A DNA stretch of 12,615 nt from Deltaproteobacteria bacterium (GTDB taxonomy: Bacteria; Myxococcota; Myxococcia; Myxococcales; Myxococcaceae): positions 1 to 12,615 of the forward strand of contig VGRA01000023.1 in the NCBI GenBank assembly GCA_016875515.1, read 5' to 3'. Positions 1 through 5,929 of this stretch are shown here, piece by piece (position 1 is the first letter of the stretch; each line of letters opens with the position of its first letter). The notes under the pieces were generated by a model that was not told the origin of the DNA, ran no database searches, and was given only the letters and a program-made list of their open reading frames with translations. The translations under genes were made by a program, and so were the position numbers.

Positions 1-1641
1 CCACTTCGCCGGGTCGTACCCGCCGAAGAGGTTCTTCCCCCCGGTGACCGTCACCTGCTGGGTGTAGTTGCCGAGGGCGACGTAAACGTCCCGCTTGTTC
101 TGGGCGACGGCTTCCGTGAGTCCCGCGGCAATGGTGGCCTTTGGGGCTGTCCGCGTGCCCGCGTTGGCGTTGTTACCAGAGGTGGAGACGAAGATGGCAT
201 TCGCCACCTCCCCATCAATTCCGTCGCAGTTGGCATCCACGAACGCCATATCCGGGAGGTCCGTGTCGGACGTCTTGGTGCAGGCGTACTCGCAGCCGTT
301 GCTGGCCAGGCCGTCGAGGTCCCAGAAGTCGGGAAGGCAGGTGTAGCCGCACATTCCGGCGGTGCAGGACGGCGCCGCGTTGGCGAAGGTGCACGCATTC
401 CCGCACGTGCCGCAGTGGGCCACGTCCGTGGCGAGCGTCACCTCGCAGCCGTCCGCCCCCTGCCCATTGCAATCCCCGAAGCCCGGGTTGCAGGCGCCCA
501 CGACGCAGGTGCCGGCCGGGCACGCAGGGGTGGCGTTGGGCGTGGTGCAAACGGTGCCGCAGGCCCCGCAATTGTCCACGCTCCAGCCGGCCTCCACGTC
601 CGCGTCCACGATCCCGTCGCAGTCGTTGTCCTTCGCGTCGCAGATCTCCAAACCCGTGTAGGTGCAGGCGTACTCGCACCCGTCCACGACCAGGCCGTTC
701 AGGTTGTAGAAGTTCTGGAAGCACGCGGCGACCAGGCACTCTCCGCCGGCGCACTGGGGGAGGGCGTTGGGCGGCGCGCACCGGTTGTTGCAGGCGCCGC
801 AGTGGTCCAGCGAGGTCTGCAGGTTGTACCCGTCGTCCACCGCGCCGTCGCAGTCGTCGTCCAGGCCGTTGCACTGCTCCACCTCGCCCACGCCGGGGTA
901 GCAGGCGCCCGGTGCGCCGTTGATGCACGCAGAGGCGGTCCGGCGGCACAGCCCCACGCCGCACTCGAGGTCCCCGAGCCCCTCGTCCGTCTGGCCGTCA
1001 CAGTCGTCGTCGACGTTGTTGCAGGTCTCGTTGGCCGGAACGCGCGCGTCGCAGGTGGAGTAGCCTTGGTTGGGATCACACGTCACCTTGCCGGTGCAGG
1101 TGCCGAGGGTGTTGGTGTTCTCGCAGGGCAACGTCTGGCCCGCGCTCTCGGCGGTGCAACCGCAGGTCGAGGAGCGAGGCTGGCACTGGCGCGTCACGAG
1201 TCCACCGTCCACCAACCGCGCGTCCGAGCAGCGGAAGCTGTCCGGGCAGATGCCGTCAAAGCGGCAGTCGCGCGCGCAGAAGGACTCGTCCCCCAGCTTC
1301 ACGCACTCGTCCGCGGGGTAGGGGCAGTCCTCCTTCGTGACGCAGGCCTGGCACAGTCCGGCCTTCTCCGGGACGCAGGCGAAGCGCTCCTTGCTGACGC
1401 TGGTGCAGATCTCCGAGCCGATCAGGCAGCCCTCGGCGCACGGGCGCATGCAGACCTTGTCCGGGGGGCCCCCGGGCGTGGCCTCGCAGAAGGACAGCTC
1501 GCACTCGTCGTCCTCCTCGCAGGGGACGCCCAGGTCCTTCAGCTTCGCCTGGGCGGGCGGCTCGGAGCAGCCGGCGCAACCGGAAAGGACGACGGACAGC
1601 GTTGCGGCAAGGAGTGCCGCGGCGAGCAAGCGGGGCGTCAT
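1..1641 (-). CDS. MopE-like cysteine-rich lipoprotein, 3' end cut by window edge
   Basis: I translated 547 codons with no stop from the ATG at 1641-1639 to the window edge. The start is a lipoprotein signal (MTPRLLAAALLAATLSVVL) with lipobox LSGC, so C22 should be lipidated and the protein envelope-anchored. Next comes a Cys-rich region of EGF/notch-like spacing (residues 34-200), then Asp-rich putative metal-binding motifs of the MopE type: CNNVDDDCDGQTDEG (207-221), CNGLDDDCDGAVDDG (257-271), CDAKDNDCDGIVDAD (334-348) and a degenerate VDANCDGIDG (468-477). Between them are three modules of the form CGxCxxxC, a short linker, CxxGxC and GCE. From about residue 481 (AIFVSTSGNNANAGTRTAPK, then LFGGYDPAKW) it resembles the start of a DUF1565-like right-handed beta-helix, cut by the edge. 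The family is common in myxobacteria. Its ligand is unknown; calcium or other metal binding is inferred from the Asp motifs. The start has no clear Shine-Dalgarno. It is divergent from the gene at 1711. Confidence 0.9.
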   Translation of the reverse strand, partial: MTPRLLAAALLAATLSVVLSGCAGCSEPPAQAKLKDLGVPCEEDDECELSFCEATPGGPPDKVCMRPCAEGCLIGSEICTSVSKERFACVPEKAGLCQACVTKEDCPYPADECVKLGDESFCARDCRFDGICPDSFRCSDARLVDGGLVTRQCQPRSSTCGCTAESAGQTLPCENTNTLGTCTGKVTCDPNQGYSTCDARVPANETCNNVDDDCDGQTDEGLGDLECGVGLCRRTASACINGAPGACYPGVGEVEQCNGLDDDCDGAVDDGYNLQTSLDHCGACNNRCAPPNALPQCAGGECLVAACFQNFYNLNGLVVDGCEYACTYTGLEICDAKDNDCDGIVDADVEAGWSVDNCGACGTVCTTPNATPACPAGTCVVGACNPGFGDCNGQGADGCEVTLATDVAHCGTCGNACTFANAAPSCTAGMCGYTCLPDFWDLDGLASNGCEYACTKTSDTDLPDMAFVDANCDGIDGEVANAIFVSTSGNNANAGTRTAPKATIAAGLTEAVAQNKRDVYVALGNYTQQVTVTGGKNLFGGYDPAKW

Positions 1642-1710
1642 GCGGCGGCAGCTTAGCCCGCCGGGCAGCCGATGTGGCAGCCGCGGGTGTCGCGCCTTAG
1701 ACTCCTTCAC

Positions 1711-1947
1711 ATGGTCACGATCACGTATTGCACCGCTTGAGGCTACGCCTCAAGGGCCGCCCGGGTGGCGGCCGCGCTGAGGCAGGACCTGGGCGTGGAG
1801 GTCTCCCTGTCGAGGGGCAGTTGGGGCACCTTCGAGATTGCCGTGAACGGGAAGGTGGTGGCGAAGAAGGGGCTCGCCGGCTTCCCCACCGAGACGGAGG
1901 TCGTGGCGGCGGTGCGCCGGGAGCTGGGGGCGGCCACCTCCGGCTGA
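1711..1947 (+). CDS. selW: SelW-like (Rdx family) selenoprotein, UGA read as selenocysteine
   Basis: ATG 1711 to TGA 1945-1947, with an internal in-frame TGA at codon 10. Read through, the 78-residue product begins MVTITYCTAUGYASRAARVA. It continues with VSLSRGSWGTFEIAVNGKVV and then KKGLAGFPTETEVVAAVRRE. This is the Rdx (SelW/SelT/SelH) layout: a beta strand, then CxxU (C7, U10) followed by GY and RAA, a helix, a GxxGxFE strand pair, a lysine-rich turn, GFP and a C-terminal helix. Length and motif order fit a complete thioredoxin-fold SelW of under 100 residues. The family is thought to act in thiol-based redox reactions through a selenenylsulfide between Cys and Sec; the partner is unknown. 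A nonsense mutation in a CxxC homologue is the alternative. It is unlikely because the frame after the TGA stays conserved to a normal end and a bSECIS-like hairpin follows. No clear Shine-Dalgarno precedes the ATG. An EamA transporter gene follows after 46 bases. Confidence 0.9.
1737..1753 (+). promoter_or_regulatory. Alternative 7-bp hairpin burying the UGA
   Basis: TTGAGGC (1737-1743), loop TAC, GCCTCAA (1747-1753): a perfect 7-bp inverted repeat whose 5' arm contains the UGA codon. Its 3' arm is the same GCCTCA that forms the lower arm of the candidate SECIS stem, so the two structures exclude each other. A ribosome arriving at the UGA would melt this hairpin and free the arm for SECIS pairing. 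The pairing is seen in the sequence; the switching is inference. Confidence 0.5.
1738..1740 (+). other. Recoded UGA selenocysteine codon
   Basis: In-frame TGA at codon 10 of the SelW-like gene, where the family has the second redox residue (CxxC or CxxU). The next codons encode G-Y and RAA, as in SelW proteins, so the frame is under coding constraint on both sides. Insertion would need SelB and the tRNA-Sec, which are not in this window. Confidence 0.88.
1747..1783 (+). promoter_or_regulatory. Candidate bacterial SECIS element
   Basis: Two-tiered hairpin starting 6 nt after the UGA. The lower stem is GCCTCA (1747-1752) with TGAGGC (1778-1783), 6 bp. A 2 x 4 nt internal loop follows. The upper stem is GGCCGCC (1755-1761) with GGCGGCC (1767-1773), a perfect 7 bp, capped by loop CGGGT (1762-1766). 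The apical loop begins 21 nt after the UGA and has a G at its second position. That agrees with the published bacterial SECIS pattern as I recall it: a loop about 16-37 nt from the UGA with a G in its first two bases. SelB is expected to bind the upper stem-loop. The hairpin lies inside the coding region, as is usual in bacteria. SelB binding itself is inferred. Confidence 0.75.
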
Positions 1948-1962
1948 AGAACGGGCTGCGGC

Positions 1963-1993
1963 GGGACCGGGAGTTGGTGGTATCCCCGGCCCC
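1963..1993 (+). promoter_or_regulatory. Hairpin abutting the EamA gene start
   Basis: GGG-A-CCGGG (1963-1971) pairs with CCGGCCCC (1985-1993 with the flanking C), giving 8 pairs and one A/C mismatch around a 13-nt loop. The 3' arm ends at the base before the GTG start at 1994. It fills most of the 46-nt gap between the SelW-like and transporter genes. It could limit ribosome access or attenuate transcription. In DNA this GC-rich such a stem could also be incidental. Confidence 0.35.
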
Positions 1994-2830
1994 GTGACGC
2001 GCTACCGCCTCTACGTCCTCGCCGCCGCGCTGCTCTGGTCCTCTGCCGGGGCGGGCATCAAGGCGTGTGCGCTCAATGCCTGGCAGATCGCCTTCGGCCG
2101 GTCGCTGGTGGCCGCCGTGGTGCTGTTCGCCCTGGTGCCGGAGGCGCGCAGGCTGCCGTCCCGGGCGGCGGCGCTGGTGGCGCTCGCCTACGCGGCCACG
2201 GTGACGCTCTTCGTCTTTGCCACCAAGGCCACCACGGCCGCCAACGCCATCTTCCTGCAGGACACCGCGCCCCTGTGGGTGATGGTGCTGGGCCCCTTCC
2301 TCATTGGCGAGCGGGCAGCGCGGAGCGAGTGGCTGGCGGCCCCGGTGTTCGGCGCGGGGCTGTCGCTCTTCTTTTTGGACCAGCTCTCGCCGGGGCAGAT
2401 CATCGGGAACCTCATTGCGCTGGGCTCCGGGCTGGCCTTTGCGCTGACCATCCTGGGGATGCGCCGGGTGCAGGGGGAGGGGACCCCGGCCACCGCGTGG
2501 GGGAACCTGGTGGCGGCGTTGGTGACCGCGCCGCTCATTGCCGGGGGCCCTGCGCCCACCGCCACGGACGTGGGCGCGCTCTTGTTCCTCGGCGTCTTCC
2601 AGCTGGCGCTCGCGTACCACCTGTTCGGGCGCGGGGTGAGCGGGCTGCCGGCAGCGGAGGCGGCGCTGCTCATCCTGGTGGAGCCGGTGCTGAACCCGGT
2701 GTGGACCTTCGTGGTGACCGGGGAGCGGCCCGGCCCCTGGGCGGTGGTGGGGGGCGGGGTGATCCTCGTGGCCACCGCGTGGCGCACCCTGGCGCCGCTC
2801 TGGCTGGAGCCGAGGCGCCAGCTGGGCTAA
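1994..2830 (+). CDS. EamA/DMT-family inner-membrane transporter
   Basis: A 278-residue, strongly hydrophobic protein consistent with about ten transmembrane helices in two EamA repeats, the usual length of drug/metabolite transporter superfamily members. The first repeat opens with RYRLYVLAAALLWSSAGAGIKA, where a tryptophan-serine in helix 1 followed by G and K is typical. Helix 2 (NAWQIAFGRSLVAAVVLFAL) and the motif NAIFLQDTAPLWVMVLGPFL also match. The second repeat starts near GNLIALGSGLAFALTILGMR and ends with AALLILVEPVLNPVWTFVV, GERP and a GGGVILVAT helix, the classic EamA C-terminal pattern. The GTG start at 1994 places the first helix at residue 5. No good Shine-Dalgarno is seen, and a hairpin abuts the start. 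The substrate cannot be told; members export amino acids, nucleosides or other metabolites. It lies 46 nt after the SelW-like gene and 12 nt before the M2 peptidase gene, so the three may be co-transcribed. Confidence 0.93.
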   Translation: MTRYRLYVLAAALLWSSAGAGIKACALNAWQIAFGRSLVAAVVLFALVPEARRLPSRAAALVALAYAATVTLFVFATKATTAANAIFLQDTAPLWVMVLGPFLIGERAARSEWLAAPVFGAGLSLFFLDQLSPGQIIGNLIALGSGLAFALTILGMRRVQGEGTPATAWGNLVAALVTAPLIAGGPAPTATDVGALLFLGVFQLALAYHLFGRGVSGLPAAEAALLILVEPVLNPVWTFVVTGERPGPWAVVGGGVILVATAWRTLAPLWLEPRRQLG

Positions 2831-2842
2831 GCCGCCCAGCCC

Positions 2843-4684
2843 ATGATCCCATTCCGGACACTCCTTGCCGCCGCGGGGGCCACGGCCCTCGTCTCCTGCA
2901 GCCACGCCCAGACCGCGCAGCGCCCCGCGCCGCTGCCGCCGCCCCGGGACATGCCCGCCGAGGCGAAGGCGTTCGTGGACAAGGTGAACAAGGACCTGAA
3001 GGTGCTGTGGACGAAGCAGGCCACCGCCGAGTGGGTCAAGAACACCCACATCACCGACGACACCGAGCGGAACGCGGCGTGGGCCAACGAGACGGTGATG
3101 GCCTACCTGTCCGGGGCCATCAAGGACTCGCTGCAGTTCCAGGGGGTCGCCGGCCTGGACGCAGACACCCAGCGGATGCTGAACCTGCTGCGGCTCTCCA
3201 GCTCGCTGCCCGCCCCGTCCGACGAGGCGCAGCGCGGCGAGCTCGCGTCCCTAGCGGCGAAGCTGGAGGGGATGTACGGCAAGGCCAAGGCCTGCGACGC
3301 CTCCGGGAACAACTGCCGGGACCTGGAGCAGCTGTCGGAGGTGATGGGGAAGAGCCGCAAGTACGGCGAGCTGCTGGCGGCCTGGCAGGGCTGGCACGAC
3401 ACGGCGCGCCCCATGCGGCCGCTGTACGCGAAGCTCTCGGCCCTCTCCAACGCGGGGGCGAGGGAGATCAACTTCCAGAACCTGGGAGAGCTCTGGCGCT
3501 CCGGCTACGACATGACGCCCGCCGAGTTCGAGGCGGAGACGGACCGGCTGTGGCAGCAGGTGAAGCCGCTGTACGACGATCTGCACTGCTACGTGCGGGG
3601 CCGGCTGCAGAAGACGTACGGCGCGGACAAGGTGCCGGACGGGCAGCCCATCCCGGCGCACCTGCTGGGCAACATGTGGGCGCAGGAGTGGACCAACGTC
3701 TACCCGCTGGTGGAGCCGTTCCCGGGGCAGGCCAGCCTGGACGTGGGCAAGGAGCTGGTGAAGCAGAAGTGGGACGCGGTGCGGATGGTGAAGCTGGGGG
3801 AGGGGTTCTTCACCTCGCTGGGCCTCAAGCCCCTGCCGCAGACCTTCTACGAGCGCTCGCAGTTCACCAAGCCGAGGGACCGCGAGGTGGTGTGCCACGC
3901 CTCCGCGTGGGACGTGACGTACGAGAACGATCTCCGCGTGAAGATGTGCATCAAGCCCACCGAGGAGGATCTGGTCACCATCCACCACGAGCTGGGGCAC
4001 AACTACTACTACGCCCACTACCACACGCTCCCCGTGCTCTTTCAGCAGGGGGCCAACGACGGGTTCCACGAGGCCATTGGCGACGCGCTCGTGCTGTCCG
4101 TTGGACCGGACTACTACCAGAAGGTTGGGCTGCTCCCGGGCAAGCGGGCGGAGAGCGACAAGGCGCTCATCAACCTGCAGATGAAGGACGCGCTGGAGCG
4201 GGTGGCCTTCCTGCCGTTCGGCAAGTTCATTGACCAGTGGCGGTGGGACGTCTTCGCCGGGAAGGTGACGGAGGAGAACTACAACGCGGCGTGGTGGGAG
4301 CTGCGGCGGAAGTACCAGGGCGTGGCCCCGCCGGTGGCCCGTAGCGAGGGAGACTTCGACGCCGGGGCGAAGTACCACATCCCGTCCAACGTCCCGTACA
4401 CCCGCTACTTCCTGGCGCGGATCCTCCAGTTCCAGTTCCACCGGGCGCTGTGCAAGGTGGCGGGGCAGACGGGGCCGCTGCACGCCTGCTCCGTGTACGG
4501 GAACAAGCAGGCGGGGGCGAAGCTGCAGGCCATGCTGGAGATGGGGGCCCGCAAGCCGTGGCCGGACGCGCTGGAGGCGCTCACCGGTGAACGGCAGATG
4601 GATGCCACGGCCCTGCTGGACTACTTCGCCCCGCTGCAGACCTGGCTGAAGGAGCAGAACAAGGGACGGTCTTGCGGCTGGTGA
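2843..4684 (+). CDS. M2-family peptidyl-dipeptidase (ACE-like), predicted lipoprotein
   Basis: A 613-residue zinc metallopeptidase of family M2, which releases C-terminal dipeptides from oligopeptides. The zinc motif HHELGH has HEXXH at 382-386. The third ligand, E410 in [12 protein letters not shown], lies 28 residues after the first His, as in human testis ACE (383 to 411). The substrate-binding block [13 protein letters not shown] (511-523) keeps H512, Y519, R521 and Y522, matching ACE H513, Y520, R522 and Y523 with an offset of one. QFQFHRALC follows, as in ACE. Full single-domain length suggests an active enzyme. The N-terminus [19 protein letters not shown] fits a lipoprotein signal with lipobox LVSC (C19), so the enzyme probably acts in the periplasm or at the outer membrane on imported or degraded peptides; the location is inferred. 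It starts 12 nt after the transporter stop. Confidence 0.95.
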   Translation: MIPFRTLLAAAGATALVSCSHAQTAQRPAPLPPPRDMPAEAKAFVDKVNKDLKVLWTKQATAEWVKNTHITDDTERNAAWANETVMAYLSGAIKDSLQFQGVAGLDADTQRMLNLLRLSSSLPAPSDEAQRGELASLAAKLEGMYGKAKACDASGNNCRDLEQLSEVMGKSRKYGELLAAWQGWHDTARPMRPLYAKLSALSNAGAREINFQNLGELWRSGYDMTPAEFEAETDRLWQQVKPLYDDLHCYVRGRLQKTYGADKVPDGQPIPAHLLGNMWAQEWTNVYPLVEPFPGQASLDVGKELVKQKWDAVRMVKLGEGFFTSLGLKPLPQTFYERSQFTKPRDREVVCHASAWDVTYENDLRVKMCIKPTEEDLVTIHHELGHNYYYAHYHTLPVLFQQGANDGFHEAIGDALVLSVGPDYYQKVGLLPGKRAESDKALINLQMKDALERVAFLPFGKFIDQWRWDVFAGKVTEENYNAAWWELRRKYQGVAPPVARSEGDFDAGAKYHIPSNVPYTRYFLARILQFQFHRALCKVAGQTGPLHACSVYGNKQAGAKLQAMLEMGARKPWPDALEALTGERQMDATALLDYFAPLQTWLKEQNKGRSCGW

Positions 4685-4718
4685 CGTCTGGCAGCAGGCG
4701 TTGAGGCGGCACCTCGGG

Positions 4719-4747
4719 TTTACATCCACCGGGGGATGGCTTAAGGT
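4719..4747 (+). promoter_or_regulatory. Possible sigma-70-type promoter for the cold-shock gene
   Basis: TTTACA (4719-4724), a 17-nt spacer and TAAGGT (4742-4747). The -35 match is good and the -10 match weak. It would give a leader of about 75 nt before ATG 4827, in keeping with the structured leaders of cspA-type genes. It lies in the 142-nt gap after the M2 gene, where I see no other feature. Confidence 0.3.
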
Positions 4748-4826
4748 TTTCTCCGTTCGCCTTCACATAAGGTGGGGGAACCGGCGGACGATCAAGTCAC
4801 GCACGCAGCAACAGCAAGGACGAGCA

Positions 4827-5030
4827 ATGGCTACTGGTACCGTGAAGTGGTTCAACGATGCGAAGGGCTTCGGCTTCATCACGCAGGACGGCGGTGGGGA
4901 GGACGTGTTCTGCCACCACACCGCGATCAACATGGACGGGTTCCGCACCCTGGCCGAGGGCCAGAAGGTGGAGTTCGACGTGACCCGCGGCCCCAAGGGC
5001 CTGCAGGCGCAGAACGTGCGCCCGGCCTAG
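4827..5030 (+). CDS. cspA: CspA-family cold-shock RNA-binding protein
   Basis: A 67-residue single cold-shock domain that binds single-stranded RNA and DNA as a chaperone against secondary structure. It begins [18 protein letters not shown], carrying the aromatic surface (W8, F9) and RNP1 (K13-G-F-G-F-I18). RNP2 reads DVFCHH (26-31), with Cys where many proteobacterial Csps have Val; I recall this form from myxobacterial Csps. It ends in the usual GxxAxNV pattern ([10 protein letters not shown]). I chose the ATG at 4827 because the family starts with this MATGTVKWF block, and AAGGA (4816-4820) gives a Shine-Dalgarno six bases upstream. An in-frame start at 4701 would add 42 unrelated residues. 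It appears monocistronic, with its own possible promoter and a terminator downstream. Confidence 0.97.
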   Translation: MATGTVKWFNDAKGFGFITQDGGGEDVFCHHTAINMDGFRTLAEGQKVEFDVTRGPKGLQAQNVRPA

Positions 5031-5059
5031 TCGTCGGTCCAGCTCGCATGCCGTAACGG

Positions 5060-5095
5060 GAAGGCCCGGATTCCGCGAGGAACCCGGGCCTTCTT
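5060..5095 (+). terminator. Strong hairpin terminator between convergent genes
   Basis: GAAGGCCCGG (5060-5069) and CCGGGCCTTC (5084-5093) form a perfect 10-bp stem. Inside it TTCC and GGAA add 4 bp around a GCGA tetraloop of the GNRA class, separated by one A/C mismatch. Only TT follows on the plus strand, so the U-tract is poor. The hairpin sits between the cold-shock stop (5030) and the FKBP stop (5121) and probably ends transcripts from both sides. Confidence 0.8.
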
Positions 5096-5120
5096 GCGTA
5101 CGGATTTGGACGGGGAGCGG

Positions 5121-5789
5121 CTACTTCTTGCCCTTGATCTCCTTGAGCTCCACCTCGAACACCAGGGTGGCGCCGCCGGGGATCTTCGGCGGGGCGCCGC
5201 GGTCACCGTAGGCCTTATCGGACGGGCAGGTCAGCTTGGCCTTGCCGCCCACCTTCATCTTCTGCACGCCCTCGGTCCAGCAGGGGATGACGCCCTTGAG
5301 GGGGAAGCTGGTGGGCTCGTTGCGCTTGTAGCTGGAGTCGAACTCGGTGCCGTCGGTCAGCGTGCCGCGGTAGTGGACGGTGACGGTGTCCTCCGCGGTG
5401 GGGCTGGGGCCGGTGCCGGCCTTCTGCTCCTGGTAGATGACGCCGGAGGGCAGCTTCTGGGCCCCCTTCTCCAGCGCGGCCTTCTCCAGCCACGCCTTGC
5501 CCTTCTCCTTCTCCTTGTCCGCGCGGCTCTTGGCGCGGGAGCCGGCCAATGCCTGGATCTTGGGCTCGTACTCCTCGGGCTTGACCGCGGCCGGGGCGTC
5601 CTTGGCGGCGTCCTCGAGACCCTTCTTGAACACGGCCAGCTCGGCGGGGCTGAGCGCGAAGTCGCGCTTGATGTTCTTACCCATCAGGTAGCCCAGCGCG
5701 TACACGGTCTTCTCGTCCTCGGTCTTCAAGCCCTGCGCGCCGGCAGTCCCGGCAACGAGCAGCGCAGCCACCATCCACGTCGTCCGCAT
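5121..5789 (-). CDS. Exported FKBP-type peptidyl-prolyl cis-trans isomerase
   Basis: A 222-residue FkpA/Mip-like isomerase. The signal peptide MRTTWMVAALLVAGTAGA is followed by QG. An N-terminal dimerisation-type domain comes next (about 20-110: DEKTVYALGYLMGKNIK, then a Lys/Glu-rich helix), then the FKBP domain (about 112-222). The active-site residues of FKBP12 are recognisable: Tyr in VHYRG, Phe-Asp in TEFDSS, Phe in SFPL, VI and Trp in VIPCWTEGV, Tyr in AYGDRG and Phe in LVFEVEL. It should catalyse prolyl isomerisation during folding of exported proteins. C170 replaces the Gly before Trp, and C188 lies in LTCPS; a disulfide is possible. I chose the ATG at 5789 because the signal peptide begins there and AAAGGGA lies just upstream. 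The frame stays open to 5897, but the extra 36 residues look like untranslated leader. Confidence 0.95.
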   Translation of the reverse strand: MRTTWMVAALLVAGTAGAQGLKTEDEKTVYALGYLMGKNIKRDFALSPAELAVFKKGLEDAAKDAPAAVKPEEYEPKIQALAGSRAKSRADKEKEKGKAWLEKAALEKGAQKLPSGVIYQEQKAGTGPSPTAEDTVTVHYRGTLTDGTEFDSSYKRNEPTSFPLKGVIPCWTEGVQKMKVGGKAKLTCPSDKAYGDRGAPPKIPGGATLVFEVELKEIKGKK

Positions 5790-5807
5790 GTGTGTCCGTC
5801 CCTTTCG

Positions 5808-5823
5808 GGCCCCGGGTGGGGCC
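5808..5823 (-). promoter_or_regulatory. 6-bp hairpin in the FKBP leader
   Basis: On the minus strand, GGCCCC (5823-5818), loop ACCC and GGGGCC (5813-5808), ending 18 nt before the FKBP start codon and close to its Shine-Dalgarno. Its position would allow an effect on translation. Chance formation is also plausible at this base composition. Confidence 0.3.
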
Positions 5824-5852
5824 TTGTGTCCGGCATCCAGCCGGGAAGAGGT

Positions 5853-5908
5853 GGCCTTATAGGCCGGTCCAACGTTCCGCCGCGCCGCCTTTTGCACCGC
5901 GACGGTGC
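5853..5908. promoter_or_regulatory. Divergent FKBP/M16 control region with two dyads
   Basis: The 140-nt gap between the divergent FKBP and M16 genes holds two inverted repeats. GGCCT-TAT-AGGCC (5853-5865) overlaps a minus-strand TATAAG (5861-5856), a possible FKBP -10 with no convincing -35. GCACCG-CGA-CGGTGC (5894-5908) is a perfect 6-bp dyad placed where it could serve either gene, as an operator or a transcript hairpin. No regulator can be named. Confidence 0.35.
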
Positions 5909-5929
5909 TTCTGGTTCTCTCCGCCGCCC

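Noticed and set aside
415..1656. Long plus-strand open frame opposite the cysteine-rich lipoprotein gene
   Set aside because: Its Ala/Val/Arg-rich product has no recognisable motif. The minus strand gives a lipoprotein signal and ordered Cys and Asp motifs, so this is a GC-driven shadow.
1738..1740. TGA as a simple nonsense mutation making a pseudogene
   Set aside because: The position is exactly the family's Sec/Cys site, the downstream frame is intact, and a SECIS-like hairpin follows at the right distance.
1765..1947. A 60-residue protein starting at GTG 1765
   Set aside because: It is only the 3' part of the SelW-like gene, lacks the redox motif and first strand, and has no Shine-Dalgarno. 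The full frame through the UGA explains it better.
2065..4233. A 722-codon plus-strand open frame spanning the transporter and M2 genes
   Set aside because: It runs across two real genes in another frame, and its Gly/Ala/Arg-rich product has no domain.
4701..4826. 42-residue N-terminal extension of the cold-shock protein
   Set aside because: The family starts at MATGTVKWF, and a Shine-Dalgarno lies six bases before that ATG.
5790..5897. 36-residue N-terminal extension of the FKBP protein
   Set aside because: It precedes a normal signal peptide and has no family similarity. It probably covers the leader with its hairpin.
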